A program made the translations under genes and the position numbers. From an uncultured Lachnospiraceae bacterium (GTDB lineage: Bacteria > Bacillota > Clostridia > Lachnospirales > Lachnospiraceae), in contig CAJTSL010000002.1 in assembly GCA_910578845.1 (NCBI GenBank), forward strand, positions 1-36,570: a DNA stretch of 36,570 nucleotides, in the 5' to 3' direction. Shown piece by piece: positions 1 through 7,808 of the stretch. How positions within the stretch are numbered: the stretch's first letter is position 1; every line of letters starts with the position of its first letter. A model generated the notes under the pieces. The model was not told where the DNA came from, did no database searches, and saw only the letters and a list, made by a program, of their open reading frames with translations.

Positions 1-2
1 CC

Positions 3-920
3 ATAGGCGTGATCTATAGCGCGGAGCATAAGAAGCTCTATATCTATGGCGATGCCTGCATGCCGGAGGGCATGCAGGGAATGGGCTACCAGGAGCGCTT
101 TGAGGAGAGCATGGGAGCATATGGGGTCACATGGGAAGAGATAGAGGAGAGGAAGGATGCGTTCCTATGTAAAGAGATACTGGGAGAGTGGCTTAGCGGG
201 GGAGGGAGCGCATATACGAAGGACAGCCTTGGGGAGCTGGAAGTAGTGGACTACCTGATGCCGTATGGGTACTGCGGGACGGACGGGAGCGAATGGAGGA
301 GGGAGACAGAGGCGATAGACGAAGGGCATAAGGGAGCCTTAGGGAGCAGGATAAGGACGACCGTGTGGGAAAACGGGCAGGGGATATTCTATAGGCAGAC
401 GCAGAGGAGCCGGGACTATGGTTACCAAGACATCGTGGAACGGATAGAAGCGGACATGGGCGGCTTCAATACGGTAAGCGAGCGGATAACCGTAGAATGG
501 AAGGAAGATAAAGGAAACGAAGAGGATAGGGACTGGGAATATTATAATAGTTACGATAATCTATGGGGGTTATTTGGCGAAGAGAAGTATCTGTATGACT
601 TGGCGGAATGGATGAAGACAAGTGGGAAAGTAAGCGGAAACCTGACGAAGCTGTCTTATACAAGAGAGGAAGGAGAAGTAAAGACGCAGGAGATATTGGA
701 GCAATATCCGCTATGGACACTGCGCTATATATTGGCAGATACAGATTTCTATATAGAAGGAGACGAGCTTCATATCAGGCTGCCTTATTATGATAGTGAA
801 GCGGAAGAACCTGGCTGGGTGGAGAATGGGAAAGGAAAGATATGGCAGGGTTGGGTGACAGTGAAGATCAGCGAGATTGAGGTGCCTCTGCGGGAACAGA
901 TAACAGGTGGAGTCAGCTAA
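3..920 (+). CDS. Partial protein with DUF3298-like C-terminus (possible immunity/surface protein)
   Basis: The reading frame is open to the left edge of the window. The in-frame GTG at 9 has no visible ribosome binding site, so this is most likely the 3' part of a longer gene. I do not recognise the first ~220 residues, which are rich in Glu, Gly, Trp and Tyr. The last ~60 residues (DFYIEGDELHIRLPYY, then WVTVKISEIEVPL) have the shape of the DUF3298/RsiV-type domain, also seen at the end of the large lipoprotein at 17894-19849. It sits directly upstream of a DcrB-like gene and a vgrG-like gene. In the other cassettes here that is the place of the immunity candidate, so immunity to an effector encoded left of the window is a reasonable inference. 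The base composition is purine-rich with many GGG/GGA codons, unlike the following gene. Confidence 0.6.
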   Translation: MGVIYSAEHKKLYIYGDACMPEGMQGMGYQERFEESMGAYGVTWEEIEERKDAFLCKEILGEWLSGGGSAYTKDSLGELEVVDYLMPYGYCGTDGSEWRRETEAIDEGHKGALGSRIRTTVWENGQGIFYRQTQRSRDYGYQDIVERIEADMGGFNTVSERITVEWKEDKGNEEDRDWEYYNSYDNLWGLFGEEKYLYDLAEWMKTSGKVSGNLTKLSYTREEGEVKTQEILEQYPLWTLRYILADTDFYIEGDELHIRLPYYDSEAEEPGWVENGKGKIWQGWVTVKISEIEVPLREQITGGVS

Positions 921-957
921 CTTGTCATGCGAAGAGCAGTGTAGAAATGGAGCAAAA

Positions 958-1461
958 ATGGAATATATAGATGAGTCTATTTTAATGTTGCGCCATAAGA
1001 ACATATCTTATATGGCAGCAAAGGAAAAAACAGAATTATTTTTTGACGGATTAATAGAAATGGTTCTTCCTGATGACTTTGTGGATATGCCGCAAGAACA
1101 GATACGGGAATCATTTATTTCGCATGAACTGCCAGCGTACATTAAAACCAAGTGCAATGGAGAATTGACTATGAGCTTGGATATATTGGATTATCAGGAA
1201 CCATTAGAAGTGTTGGTAGAACAATGCATGCAATACATGAAGATCTTATTTCCCGGGAGCATTATCTATGAAAGAGGAAACATAAATGGTTTCACAGGAT
1301 GGTTTGACAGCAAAGTTTTCATGGGGAAAGAAATCTATTATAAGCTGTATTTTATCGTGGCAAAACAAGGCAGGAATGTGTTTGGTAGTTTCCAATGTAG
1401 GTTTGTGGATTATGACAGGTGGAAACCGCAGATGATGAGAGTTTTAAACCAAATCAGTTAG
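958..1461 (+). CDS. DUF1795/DcrB-like small protein 1 (candidate effector/VgrG chaperone)
   Basis: This ~167-residue protein is homologous to the proteins at 10091-10672 and 21132-21698. Shared features are a central VLPDDFVDMP-type segment (LIPESFIEMP and IMLPDSWKQMP in the paralogs), then a predicted helix, a GWFDSKVFMG strand, a YYKLYFIVAKQGRNVFGSFQC strand pair, and a terminal WKPQMMRVL helix. This is the PsbP/DcrB-like fold pattern of DUF1795. In proteobacterial type VI systems, DUF1795 (Eag) proteins chaperone effectors onto VgrG/PAAR spikes. The ATG at 958 has a GGAG five bases upstream and is preferred over the GTG at 907, which overlaps the previous gene. The gene ends 11 bases before vgrG-1, so the two are probably co-translated. 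Family assignment is by pattern and synteny, not by search. Confidence 0.75.
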   Translation: MEYIDESILMLRHKNISYMAAKEKTELFFDGLIEMVLPDDFVDMPQEQIRESFISHELPAYIKTKCNGELTMSLDILDYQEPLEVLVEQCMQYMKILFPGSIIYERGNINGFTGWFDSKVFMGKEIYYKLYFIVAKQGRNVFGSFQCRFVDYDRWKPQMMRVLNQIS

Positions 1462-1472
1462 GAGGCTTGCTT

Positions 1473-2825
1473 ATGAAAGAATATTATGTATGGACTGACC
1501 AATATGATTATATAAACATAGAGAAATTGGAAGTCGTACAAAGCATGAATGCGCATGGACGAGCCTATGTAAAGGGCATTATCCATGAGAAAGACAAGGA
1601 GAGATACATGCAGTCCTTGGCAAAAGAGCAATGGGTGAAAATATTAGTAAAAGATGAAGACGGAAATATGGCGGTTCTTTTCTGCGGCATGGTCTTGCAG
1701 GCAGAACTAGAAGAGGGTGGGATCAATACAGGGCTGACACTAGAACTCGTTACAGGGACTTTTCTTCTGGACAAAGAAGAGCATTATCGCGTGATCCAGA
1801 AAGAGCATTACCAATTGGAAGAAGTAATAAAAGAAATTGGACGGTGCTATGAAGACTATAGATATGATATGAATGAGCAGCCAGGGAATATAAAGGGAAT
1901 ACGCGTTCAGTATCAAGAGACGGACTGGCAGTTTTTGAAACGTCTTCTGGGAGAGGCAGGATATTGTATCATACCGGATTGCCAAAGGAAGGGCATCCGA
2001 TTTGGCATAAATGTTAGTAATGATGGAAGCACAAACATAGAAGAAGAGGATTTTTCATTACTGATATCAGGAGACAAACGGAAATATACTGTGAAATCAC
2101 GGAAATTACATAGATTAGGTGAGAAAGCCATTTATAGAAAACAGGTTCTCTATATATATAAAATTGTGACAAAGTATCTGAACGCAGAGTGCGTTCATGA
2201 ATATCAGCTTATGCCTAAGCCGGACGTGAGGATACCTAAAGTGGCTAATCAATCAGTTGTAGGGTGTTCTTTGCCAGCAATTGTGACAGCAGTGGAAGCT
2301 GACAAGGTTCAGGTGAAATTCCCGAACAATATGACCGGAGAGGAAAGCGATCTGGGGAAAATACAGACATGGTTTGGCTATTCTACTGTATATTCTACTC
2401 CTACAGGAGCAGGTTGGTATTGCATGCCGGAACCAGGCGATACGGTGAGAGTGTATTTTCCTTCGGATCAGGAAAAGGATGCTTATGCAATAAGCGCGGT
2501 TCATTTGGGTAATGGGAGTCAACGGCAGAACCCGGAGAGAAAATCTATCAAGAACATATATGGGAAAGAAATACTATTGACGCCTCATTCGCTTGTGATG
2601 ACGAATAATAAAGGAATGACAGTGAAATTGGAAGATGAGGAAGGGATATTGATAGAGAGCAACAAGGATATCAATATTATGGCGCAAGGCAACATGGTAA
2701 TTTCTAGCGCAAAAGCTTCCGTTATGATTGCTGGGACAGAGAGTGTAGCATTAAATCAAGGAGGGACAGGGATTACGATAGATCAGGATATTCTTTTTAA
2801 TGGAAGCGAATTCAGAATACAATAA
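1473..2825 (+). CDS. VgrG-like spike protein 1 (phage GpD/gp5-type)
   Basis: This 450-residue protein is an intact spike (puncturing tip) component of contractile injection systems. Residues 1-265 form a GpD/gp27-like base containing the family signature VQYQETDWQFLKRL, near-identically placed in all paralogs in the window. A gp5-type OB domain follows (about 270-365), with VVGCSLPAIVTAV, VYSTPTGAGWYCMPEPGD and AYAISAVHLG. The C-terminal ~85 residues are short beta repeats (GNMVISSAKASVMIAG) typical of the trimeric beta-helix needle. The ATG at 1473 follows a clean AGGAGG; the in-frame ATG at 1419 lies inside the previous gene and is rejected. It lacks the C-terminal extension of VgrG-4. Expected role: homo- or heterotrimeric spike carrying a PAAR-like effector. 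Confidence 0.9.
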   Translation: MKEYYVWTDQYDYINIEKLEVVQSMNAHGRAYVKGIIHEKDKERYMQSLAKEQWVKILVKDEDGNMAVLFCGMVLQAELEEGGINTGLTLELVTGTFLLDKEEHYRVIQKEHYQLEEVIKEIGRCYEDYRYDMNEQPGNIKGIRVQYQETDWQFLKRLLGEAGYCIIPDCQRKGIRFGINVSNDGSTNIEEEDFSLLISGDKRKYTVKSRKLHRLGEKAIYRKQVLYIYKIVTKYLNAECVHEYQLMPKPDVRIPKVANQSVVGCSLPAIVTAVEADKVQVKFPNNMTGEESDLGKIQTWFGYSTVYSTPTGAGWYCMPEPGDTVRVYFPSDQEKDAYAISAVHLGNGSQRQNPERKSIKNIYGKEILLTPHSLVMTNNKGMTVKLEDEEGILIESNKDINIMAQGNMVISSAKASVMIAGTESVALNQGGTGITIDQDILFNGSEFRIQ

Positions 2826-2837
2826 GAGGGTTTTGGC

Positions 2838-3383
2838 GTGAATAGGATAGATGCGATTATGGATGAAGCAGCAAAGCTTTACCAGAAGAGATTTGCAGAA
2901 AGCTGTCAAGAAATACAAAGAGAATTGGAGAAGAAATGGGATAGGTTAGAGGAAGAATTAAGGGTTCTTCTGGAGCAGTTGGCATGGAAAGCCAAGGCAA
3001 TGCATCAGGATGGAAGAAAAGGAATGGGAAAATATCTCATGATTAGCCATTTATACAGTAGCTTTCTGTCTGGCTCATATGAGTACCGGATAGAAATTTT
3101 AGATGAAAACATGTATTTGGATCAGCAGGAATGTTGCGATTACTGGTCGCCGTCTATTCTCATTCCTTATATAGAAGGAGATCATGAATATCTTCGGAAA
3201 GCAATGTCTGAGAGATATGTGAGGTTACGGGAATATGAAAGTGCGAAAGTGATACGGGATTATCAGTTTTTCTACCATTCTTTAGTTTTCGAGATATTCA
3301 GCCATCTGAAGGAGCGGATAGAGATCCTAAACGACTACCAGTTGCTCTATGGGGAGTTTATGGGAGAGGCAATTCCAATTTGA
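2838..3383 (+). CDS. Helix-rich protein of unknown function, paralog of 19933-20472
   Basis: The protein has 181 residues, a GTG start at 2838 and an AGAGGG ribosome site seven bases upstream. Residues 1-60 look helical/coiled-coil (many E, K, R, Q). The middle has a KYLMISHLYSSFLSGSYEYRI stretch, and the end reads LLYGEFMGEAIPI. The 179-residue protein at 19933-20472 matches this layout: an N-terminal charged helix, GSLVISFLRSSYISRSHEFYI in the middle, and GGYMEELGIIGTI at the end. I do not recognise the family. Both copies sit next to vgrG-like genes, so a structural or assembly role in the delivery apparatus (baseplate, adaptor) or a cassette-linked function is inferred only. It lies 12 bases after vgrG-1 and its stop overlaps the next possible start (TGATG). 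Confidence 0.7.
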   Translation: MNRIDAIMDEAAKLYQKRFAESCQEIQRELEKKWDRLEEELRVLLEQLAWKAKAMHQDGRKGMGKYLMISHLYSSFLSGSYEYRIEILDENMYLDQQECCDYWSPSILIPYIEGDHEYLRKAMSERYVRLREYESAKVIRDYQFFYHSLVFEIFSHLKERIEILNDYQLLYGEFMGEAIPI

Positions 3384-3424
3384 TGTTTTGGAAGGGAAAT
3401 AACATAAGAAAAGAGGAACGTCAC

Positions 3425-3967
3425 ATGAACCGGAAAACGACATTAGACATAGCGATTATCATAACTTGTATCACGGGCATCGTCCTGTCTTACGCATATC
3501 TGGACAATCCCGTACAAAGGTGCATCAGCATAGGGATTCTTATTACAATAGGCGTTCAATTCCTTCTTTTAGCAATCATTGATGCCGTAGGAACGGGACA
3601 TCCCGAGAAATATGCAGGAAGCAGAAAAGAGATTTCCGAGCTTTCCCTTCTGGGGGAAGAGAATAATATAACCGCGACATGGGATATTTACGGAAGGACA
3701 TCTATTGTCTTGGGCAAAGACGATAGGGCAAGCCAGGTAGATATTGATTTGAAGCATACGGATTATGCCGGAACGATAGACGGCGAACATGCAGTCATGA
3801 ATTATAGCAATGGGTGCTGGTACATAGAAGACTTGGAAAGCGAGAACGGGACTAGGATTCAACGGGGCGGGGAAGGCAAGAAGTACCGTGTGTCTTCGAG
3901 AGAGCCTTGTAAGGTGGAGAAGAACGATATTATTTATTTGGGTCTTGCCCCCATTAAAATACGATAG
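3425..3967 (+). CDS. Membrane protein with C-terminal FHA domain
   Basis: The protein is 180 residues from the ATG at 3425 (GAGG nine bases upstream); an in-frame ATG at 3383 would add 14 residues. There are two hydrophobic segments near the N-terminus (IAIIITCITGIVLSYAYL and ISIGILITIGVQFLLLAII). A cytoplasmic forkhead-associated domain follows, with the typical pattern SIVLGK, then a run of acidic/basic residues, GEHAVMNYSNGCWYIEDLESENGTRI, and finally DIIYLGLAPIKI. FHA domains bind phosphothreonine peptides. In type VI systems an FHA protein is the switch read by the PpkA kinase / PppA phosphatase pair, and the PP2C genes just downstream fit that scheme. The canonical FHA motif G-R..(S)-S.xH is altered to GK..DGEHA, so phosphopeptide binding is likely but not certain. 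Confidence 0.8.
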   Translation: MNRKTTLDIAIIITCITGIVLSYAYLDNPVQRCISIGILITIGVQFLLLAIIDAVGTGHPEKYAGSRKEISELSLLGEENNITATWDIYGRTSIVLGKDDRASQVDIDLKHTDYAGTIDGEHAVMNYSNGCWYIEDLESENGTRIQRGGEGKKYRVSSREPCKVEKNDIIYLGLAPIKIR

Positions 3968-3978
3968 GAGAAAAAGAT

Positions 3979-4473
3979 ATGAGCAATTTAATAAGATGTC
4001 AAAACGGGCATATGTTCTCATCAAGAAGATACGGGACGATATGCCCATACTGCAACATGGAGACGGCTACCAGAGAGAGAAAGGAGACTGGACAGACAGA
4101 GATCGATGTAGAAGAGGCTTTGTTCCTACAGGAAGAAAATCCGGTCTGCGGTTGGATTGTCTGCGTAATGGGAGCGCGCAAAGGTAAGGATTATAAGATA
4201 ATGGCGGGCAAAAACTTCGTAGGCAGGGCAGACGATATGGACATCCAGATTCTGGGGGACAATAAGATCTCTAGGAGGAACCACTGCGTTATCGTATATG
4301 ACGAGAAACAGAGCAAGACGATGATATTGCCGGGAGATAGCAACGGGATCGTATATTTGAATGAGGAAGCTGTCTACGTGCCGACGCAGCTATCACAGTT
4401 CGATGTCATTGAGATGGGAGAGAGCCGTTTCGTATTCATCCCATTTTGCGGCGAACATTTTAAATGGGAATAA
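3979..4473 (+). CDS. Zinc-ribbon / FHA domain protein
   Basis: The protein has 164 residues. The N-terminus has a Cys7-x2-His10...Cys22-x2-Cys25 pattern (CQNGH and CPYC), consistent with a small zinc ribbon. Residues ~70-160 form a well-conserved FHA domain: KNFVGRADDMDIQILGDNKISRRNHC carries the GR, the basic/Ser patch and the xxH position, followed by SNGIVYLNEE (Asn-Gly turn). No membrane segment is seen, so it should be a soluble phosphothreonine reader. It lies 11 bases after the membrane FHA gene and 14 bases before the phosphatase gene, in one tight operon. Start: ATG after an AGGAG site. The gene is intact. Confidence 0.85.
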   Translation: MSNLIRCQNGHMFSSRRYGTICPYCNMETATRERKETGQTEIDVEEALFLQEENPVCGWIVCVMGARKGKDYKIMAGKNFVGRADDMDIQILGDNKISRRNHCVIVYDEKQSKTMILPGDSNGIVYLNEEAVYVPTQLSQFDVIEMGESRFVFIPFCGEHFKWE

Positions 4474-4487
4474 CAGGAGGGAATGGC

Positions 4488-5318
4488 ATGCGGATAGAAG
4501 AAGGAGTGCTTTGCTTGCTCTATTTGTTCATTCTGGTGCTGATTGCAGTTCGTTTCCTAAGCAGGGAAAAGGGCAAAGTGATACGGCGCTTCCGGGTCGG
4601 CAAAGCGATGACAATAGGGAACAGGCAGGTGCAGGAAGACAATTATGGAGCCTGTCAGAGCGCGGACGGGTTTCTGGCGGTATTAGCGGATGGCATGGGG
4701 AAAAATTACGGAGGGAAAGTTTCTGCGCAGATTGCAGTGGATACGATGAAACGGCTTTTTGAGCAATACCATTCTTCTGAAAACCCTGCTTATTTTTTCC
4801 GCAGGGCGTTTCATCAGGTCAACCGTGAGATATTGGAAGAGCTGGATGACGGAAAGGGCGGAGCCAGCTTGGGCGCAGTGCTGATAAAAGATAATTATCT
4901 CTATTATGCAGTGGCAGGCAATGTCAAAATAGCCGTGTACCGGAAAGACAGCTTAGTACCGCTATCTACCGGGCATACAATTGATATGCTGGTGGAAGAC
5001 CGTTTCTTAGAAGGCAGCATTACGAGACAGGATGCCTTGCTGATGTTAGAGAACCGGAGGCTTTATAACTATCTGGGGCAGGACGGGTTCCGGGAGATAG
5101 AGTTTTTCGATACGCCTATTTTCCTCAAAGATAAAGATATCGTGGTGCTGATGAGCGACGGGATATATGAAGGAATGGATTGGAAGACAATAGAGGATGC
5201 GCTTGGTGGGAACAAGAAATGCCAACAGAAAGCGTTTGATATTATAGAAGTCATTAACGCAGCAAAACGGGAAGAAAAAGATAATGCCAGTATTGTGCTG
5301 GTAGAGGGATTCTTATGA
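4488..5318 (+). CDS. PP2C-family serine/threonine phosphatase with N-terminal membrane anchor
   Basis: The protein is 276 residues from the ATG at 4488, preceded by AGGAGGG. Residues ~7-22 are a hydrophobic anchor (VLCLLYLFILVLIAV); the rest is a cytoplasmic PP2C/SpoIIE-type phosphatase domain. The metal-binding motifs are present in order: GNRQVQEDNYG (Glu-Asp, ~50-51), VLADGMG (~66-71), VLMSDGIYEG and DNASIVLVEG near the C-terminus. The likely reaction is Mn/Mg-dependent dephosphorylation of phosphothreonine on a regulator, plausibly an FHA ligand. This is the counterpart of PppA/Stp1 in threonine-phosphorylation control of type VI secretion. The stop overlaps the next gene's start by four bases (ATGA), so the two are translationally coupled. 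No cognate kinase is seen in the window. Confidence 0.9.
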   Translation: MRIEEGVLCLLYLFILVLIAVRFLSREKGKVIRRFRVGKAMTIGNRQVQEDNYGACQSADGFLAVLADGMGKNYGGKVSAQIAVDTMKRLFEQYHSSENPAYFFRRAFHQVNREILEELDDGKGGASLGAVLIKDNYLYYAVAGNVKIAVYRKDSLVPLSTGHTIDMLVEDRFLEGSITRQDALLMLENRRLYNYLGQDGFREIEFFDTPIFLKDKDIVVLMSDGIYEGMDWKTIEDALGGNKKCQQKAFDIIEVINAAKREEKDNASIVLVEGFL

Positions 5319-7150
5319 GAAAATACAATAGCAGTTTTAAGACTGCCTTTATTTCGGAAGAAGGCAGTAAATTAAAGAACAACGACTATTTTGGATTTGT
5401 GGAATTGGATAAGTATGCCTGTTATGTGATTGCTGACGGAATATCTGATATGAGGGACGCGCAGGGGGCGAAGAAAGCCATCGAGGCGATAGTCACGGCA
5501 TTCCAGAATGCGCCGGGCATGGGGAAAGGGAAATTGAAACGCTACCTAAAGACTGCCAATGCAGAGCTTCTACAAGGAAAAAGTTATGAGAAGCTGAAGG
5601 CATCCCTTACGGTAGTCATTACGGACTATGAGAAATTCCGTTATGGACATGTGGGAAATACAAGGCTCAGGCTTTACCGGGACGGTAGGAAATTCCTTGC
5701 TACGACAGACATGTCTCTCTCCCAGGACATGGTCAGGGCAGAACGCCTGACAGAAGATAAACTGGCAAAGCATGAGGAGCGGAATAATCTGTTCTCTTAT
5801 CTGGGAAAAGAGAATCTGGCTCCTTATATCTCCAAGAAATATAAGTTAGCAAACGGAGATATCATTACACTGTACACGAAAGGCATATGGGAAAATGTAG
5901 ATGAGGGGGAATTGGCGGACGTCTTCGCAGAAGCCGGGAATGAGCCGTTAGAGGAATGCGATAAAGTAGAAGACCTTCTGCTGTCCAGACAGCCGCAGAA
6001 TCTGGATAATTATACTTTTGCAGCAATCTATATTGATAAGATATTTGTTGACCCTAACCGGAAGAGACGGATCAAGAAAATCATCATTATTTCAGTCATC
6101 ATCTTAGTGATCTTGCTTGTCATTGGTTTGCTCATCTATCTATGGAGAAGAGATAGAAGACAGAAGCGGGAGGATATGGAGCAATGCTTCGCCAATACGG
6201 AAGCCTATATGGAAGACGATAATTACATCAGGGCGAAAGAAGAATGCAAGAAAGCGCTTGAGCTTGCGAAGAAGCTGCGCGATAAGGAGACGGAAAGCAG
6301 ATATAACAACTACCTCATTTGTCTGGAAGCGATTATCAATGCAGACGACTATTATGAAAAAGGGGATTATGCGGAAGCGCGGGACGCTTATCTATCTGCA
6401 AAAGTCAGGGCAAGATATGCGGATAAGATAGCTTCCGGTTACATAGAGGACAGATTGTGGCAGATCAATGAGTATGAGGAAGTCTTCGACCTTCTTGCGC
6501 TTGGGGATAAGCTATTAGAACTTGAAAGCTATGGCCCTGCAGAAGAAAAATACCTGGAAGCAAAACGAAAAGCCGCGGCTATTTATTATGCAGACGGGAA
6601 GCAACAGGCATTGGATGCCTTAGATAAGCTTTATGAAGAATGGAGCGCGGTGAAGGAAGAAGAGGAGCAGCAAAACGCCCAGCAAGCCGCGGCGGAAGTA
6701 TCTGCGGCGGATCTGGTCAGGCAGGGTGATGAAGCATACAAAGAAGGCGACTATGATGGCGCCATGGTATTTTACCTGATTGGCCTCGAAAAGTATACTG
6801 CACTGGAAGATACGGCACAGATCTCTTATCTGAATAAGAAAATCATTGCGTTGAACGAGAAACAGGAAGAAGTGGAAGCAAGAATGGATGAAGCAAAGGA
6901 ATTGGAAGAACAGGCGAGGCTGTCCGAGGAGGAGAAAGACTACGAGCAGGCGAAAATCCAATACCAGTACGCTAAGGCTGCTTATATGGAAATTGGCAAA
7001 GAGAATAAAGCGGATGAGATCCAAGGAAAGATTGACGTAGTGGATACGAAGAAAGCGCAGGCGGAGAAGGAAAAAGGAGCAGGCAGCGCAGGAGGAAACG
7101 GGAATGCGGGCAATGGAAACGGTGATACGGTGAGTGGGAATGGCACGTAA
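5315..7150 (+). CDS. PP2C-like (probably degenerate) domain fused to a membrane helix and TPR-like repeats
   Basis: The protein has 611 residues. Residues 1-243 are a second PP2C-like domain, but its metal site looks damaged. The usual R-x-x-NED element reads KNNDYF, the DG of VIADGIS is kept, and the S-D-G motif is replaced by TKG (residues ~188-190). The final DN of DNYTFA is kept. Loss of that aspartate suggests a pseudophosphatase that binds rather than cleaves. Residues ~255-277 are a strong membrane segment after a KRRIKK patch. Residues ~285-590 are TPR-like helix pairs (repeats such as ADDYYEKGDYAEARDAYLSA and GDEAYKEGDYDGAMVFYLIG). The end is a low-complexity Gly/Asn/Ala tail (GNGNAGNGNG). 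It is probably a membrane scaffold linking phosphoregulation to the apparatus. Coupled by ATGA to the active phosphatase. Confidence 0.85.
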   Translation: MRKYNSSFKTAFISEEGSKLKNNDYFGFVELDKYACYVIADGISDMRDAQGAKKAIEAIVTAFQNAPGMGKGKLKRYLKTANAELLQGKSYEKLKASLTVVITDYEKFRYGHVGNTRLRLYRDGRKFLATTDMSLSQDMVRAERLTEDKLAKHEERNNLFSYLGKENLAPYISKKYKLANGDIITLYTKGIWENVDEGELADVFAEAGNEPLEECDKVEDLLLSRQPQNLDNYTFAAIYIDKIFVDPNRKRRIKKIIIISVIILVILLVIGLLIYLWRRDRRQKREDMEQCFANTEAYMEDDNYIRAKEECKKALELAKKLRDKETESRYNNYLICLEAIINADDYYEKGDYAEARDAYLSAKVRARYADKIASGYIEDRLWQINEYEEVFDLLALGDKLLELESYGPAEEKYLEAKRKAAAIYYADGKQQALDALDKLYEEWSAVKEEEEQQNAQQAAAEVSAADLVRQGDEAYKEGDYDGAMVFYLIGLEKYTALEDTAQISYLNKKIIALNEKQEEVEARMDEAKELEEQARLSEEEKDYEQAKIQYQYAKAAYMEIGKENKADEIQGKIDVVDTKKAQAEKEKGAGSAGGNGNAGNGNGDTVSGNGT

Positions 7151-7160
7151 TGGGGGGATA

Positions 7161-7244
7161 GGGTGAAAAGAAGTTCTAGCCGTTTGCAGCATAGGCTGCT
7201 TCGCGGAGAACTTCTATGATTTGCTACGCAAATCTTTTTCACCC
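7161..7244. repeat. 84-base nested inverted repeat able to form a closed three-way junction
   Basis: Every helix is visible by eye. P1 pairs 7161-7168 (GGGTGAAA) with 7237-7244. P2, stacked directly on it, pairs 7169-7177 (AGAAGTTCT) with 7207-7215 (AGAACTTCT). Inside P2, CCG 7180-7182 can pair with CGG 7204-7206, and GCAGC 7186-7190 with GCTGC 7195-7199. P4 is a perfect seven-base stem, GATTTGC 7218-7224 with GCAAATC 7228-7234, loop TAC. It starts ten bases after the stop of the TPR gene and is followed by decayed coding sequence. It could be a structured RNA, a processed 3' end, a REP/MITE-like element or a recombination site. There is no long T run for a simple terminator. Confidence 0.7.
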
Positions 7245-7387
7245 CGAAAAAGGCTCGATGCACCCTTTGTGGATTATCAATGACATATGGCAGGAGAACA
7301 GGATGGAGCTTATCACGCGCTGGTATAATGCCATGTTCATCAGAAGGCGCAAGCATAGGAAGGTGCTGAACCTATGGGACGGCAGGG

Positions 7388-7537
7388 ATGGCGAAGGAAG
7401 AGCTGCCGGCGTTCACGCTGAACTACGCATGGCAGAGGAAGAAGCCAGGCAACGTGGACATACTGTGCCGTGACTTATTCGAAGGGAACTATATAGAAGA
7501 CCGGGAAAGAGGCGGGTATGACATACGGAATGCGTAA
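7388..7537 (+). pseudogene. Short 49-codon ORF in a decayed region, probable gene fragment
   Basis: The ORF begins MAKEELPAFTLNYAWQRKKP and ends GGYDIRNA. I do not recognise it. The preceding 7246-7387 sequence has fragments in other frames (for instance HPLWIINDIWQENRMELITRWYN at 7252 onward), and base usage is purine-rich like the first gene of the window. No good ribosome site precedes the ATG at 7388. The simplest reading is the tail of a frameshifted former effector or immunity gene left between the TPR gene and the VgrG remnant. It could also be a small real gene. Confidence 0.35.
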
Positions 7538-7551
7538 GAGAGGGAAAGGCA

Positions 7552-7771
7552 ATGGATGTGGGATGTATTAAAATCAGAGGCCTATACGAACAGATGGAAA
7601 TACTAGACCTGAATATAACTGTAGGAAAAAATAAACATGCGGAAGCTTTCGTGAAAGGAATCATTTCGGATGAAGAGTGGGAAAAATTCAGAAAGTAATC
7701 AGAAAACATCAATTTGTGCTGGAAATATGGTCAGGATTGATGGGAAAAGGATTAACGTCCAAGCGTCTACA
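7552..7771 (+). pseudogene. VgrG-like remnant: N-terminal stub plus possible C-terminal scrap
   Basis: ATG 7552 opens a 48-codon frame containing EQMEILDLNITVGKNKHAEA followed by FVKGIISDEEWEKF, ending in TAA at 7696. It aligns with the first ~60 residues of VgrG-1 (INIEKLEVVQSMNAHGRAYV then KGIIHEKDKE) and less closely with VgrG-4. In another frame directly after it, 7703-7771 reads SICAGNMVRIDGKRINVQAS, which resembles the beta-repeat end of VgrG proteins. About 400 codons of the middle of the gene are therefore missing and the two ends are out of frame. It is immediately followed by the PAAR-like SleB effector gene, so it marks an old vgrG-effector junction. Confidence 0.65.
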
Positions 7772-7808
7772 CGGCGGATAAGGGAAAGCGAAAGCTATGG
7801 AGGGAGCA

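Noticed and set aside
7161..7244. tRNA-like cloverleaf
   Set aside because: A seven-base acceptor-like stem exists, but there is no T-loop TTCRANY, no D-arm pattern and no anticodon-arm geometry.
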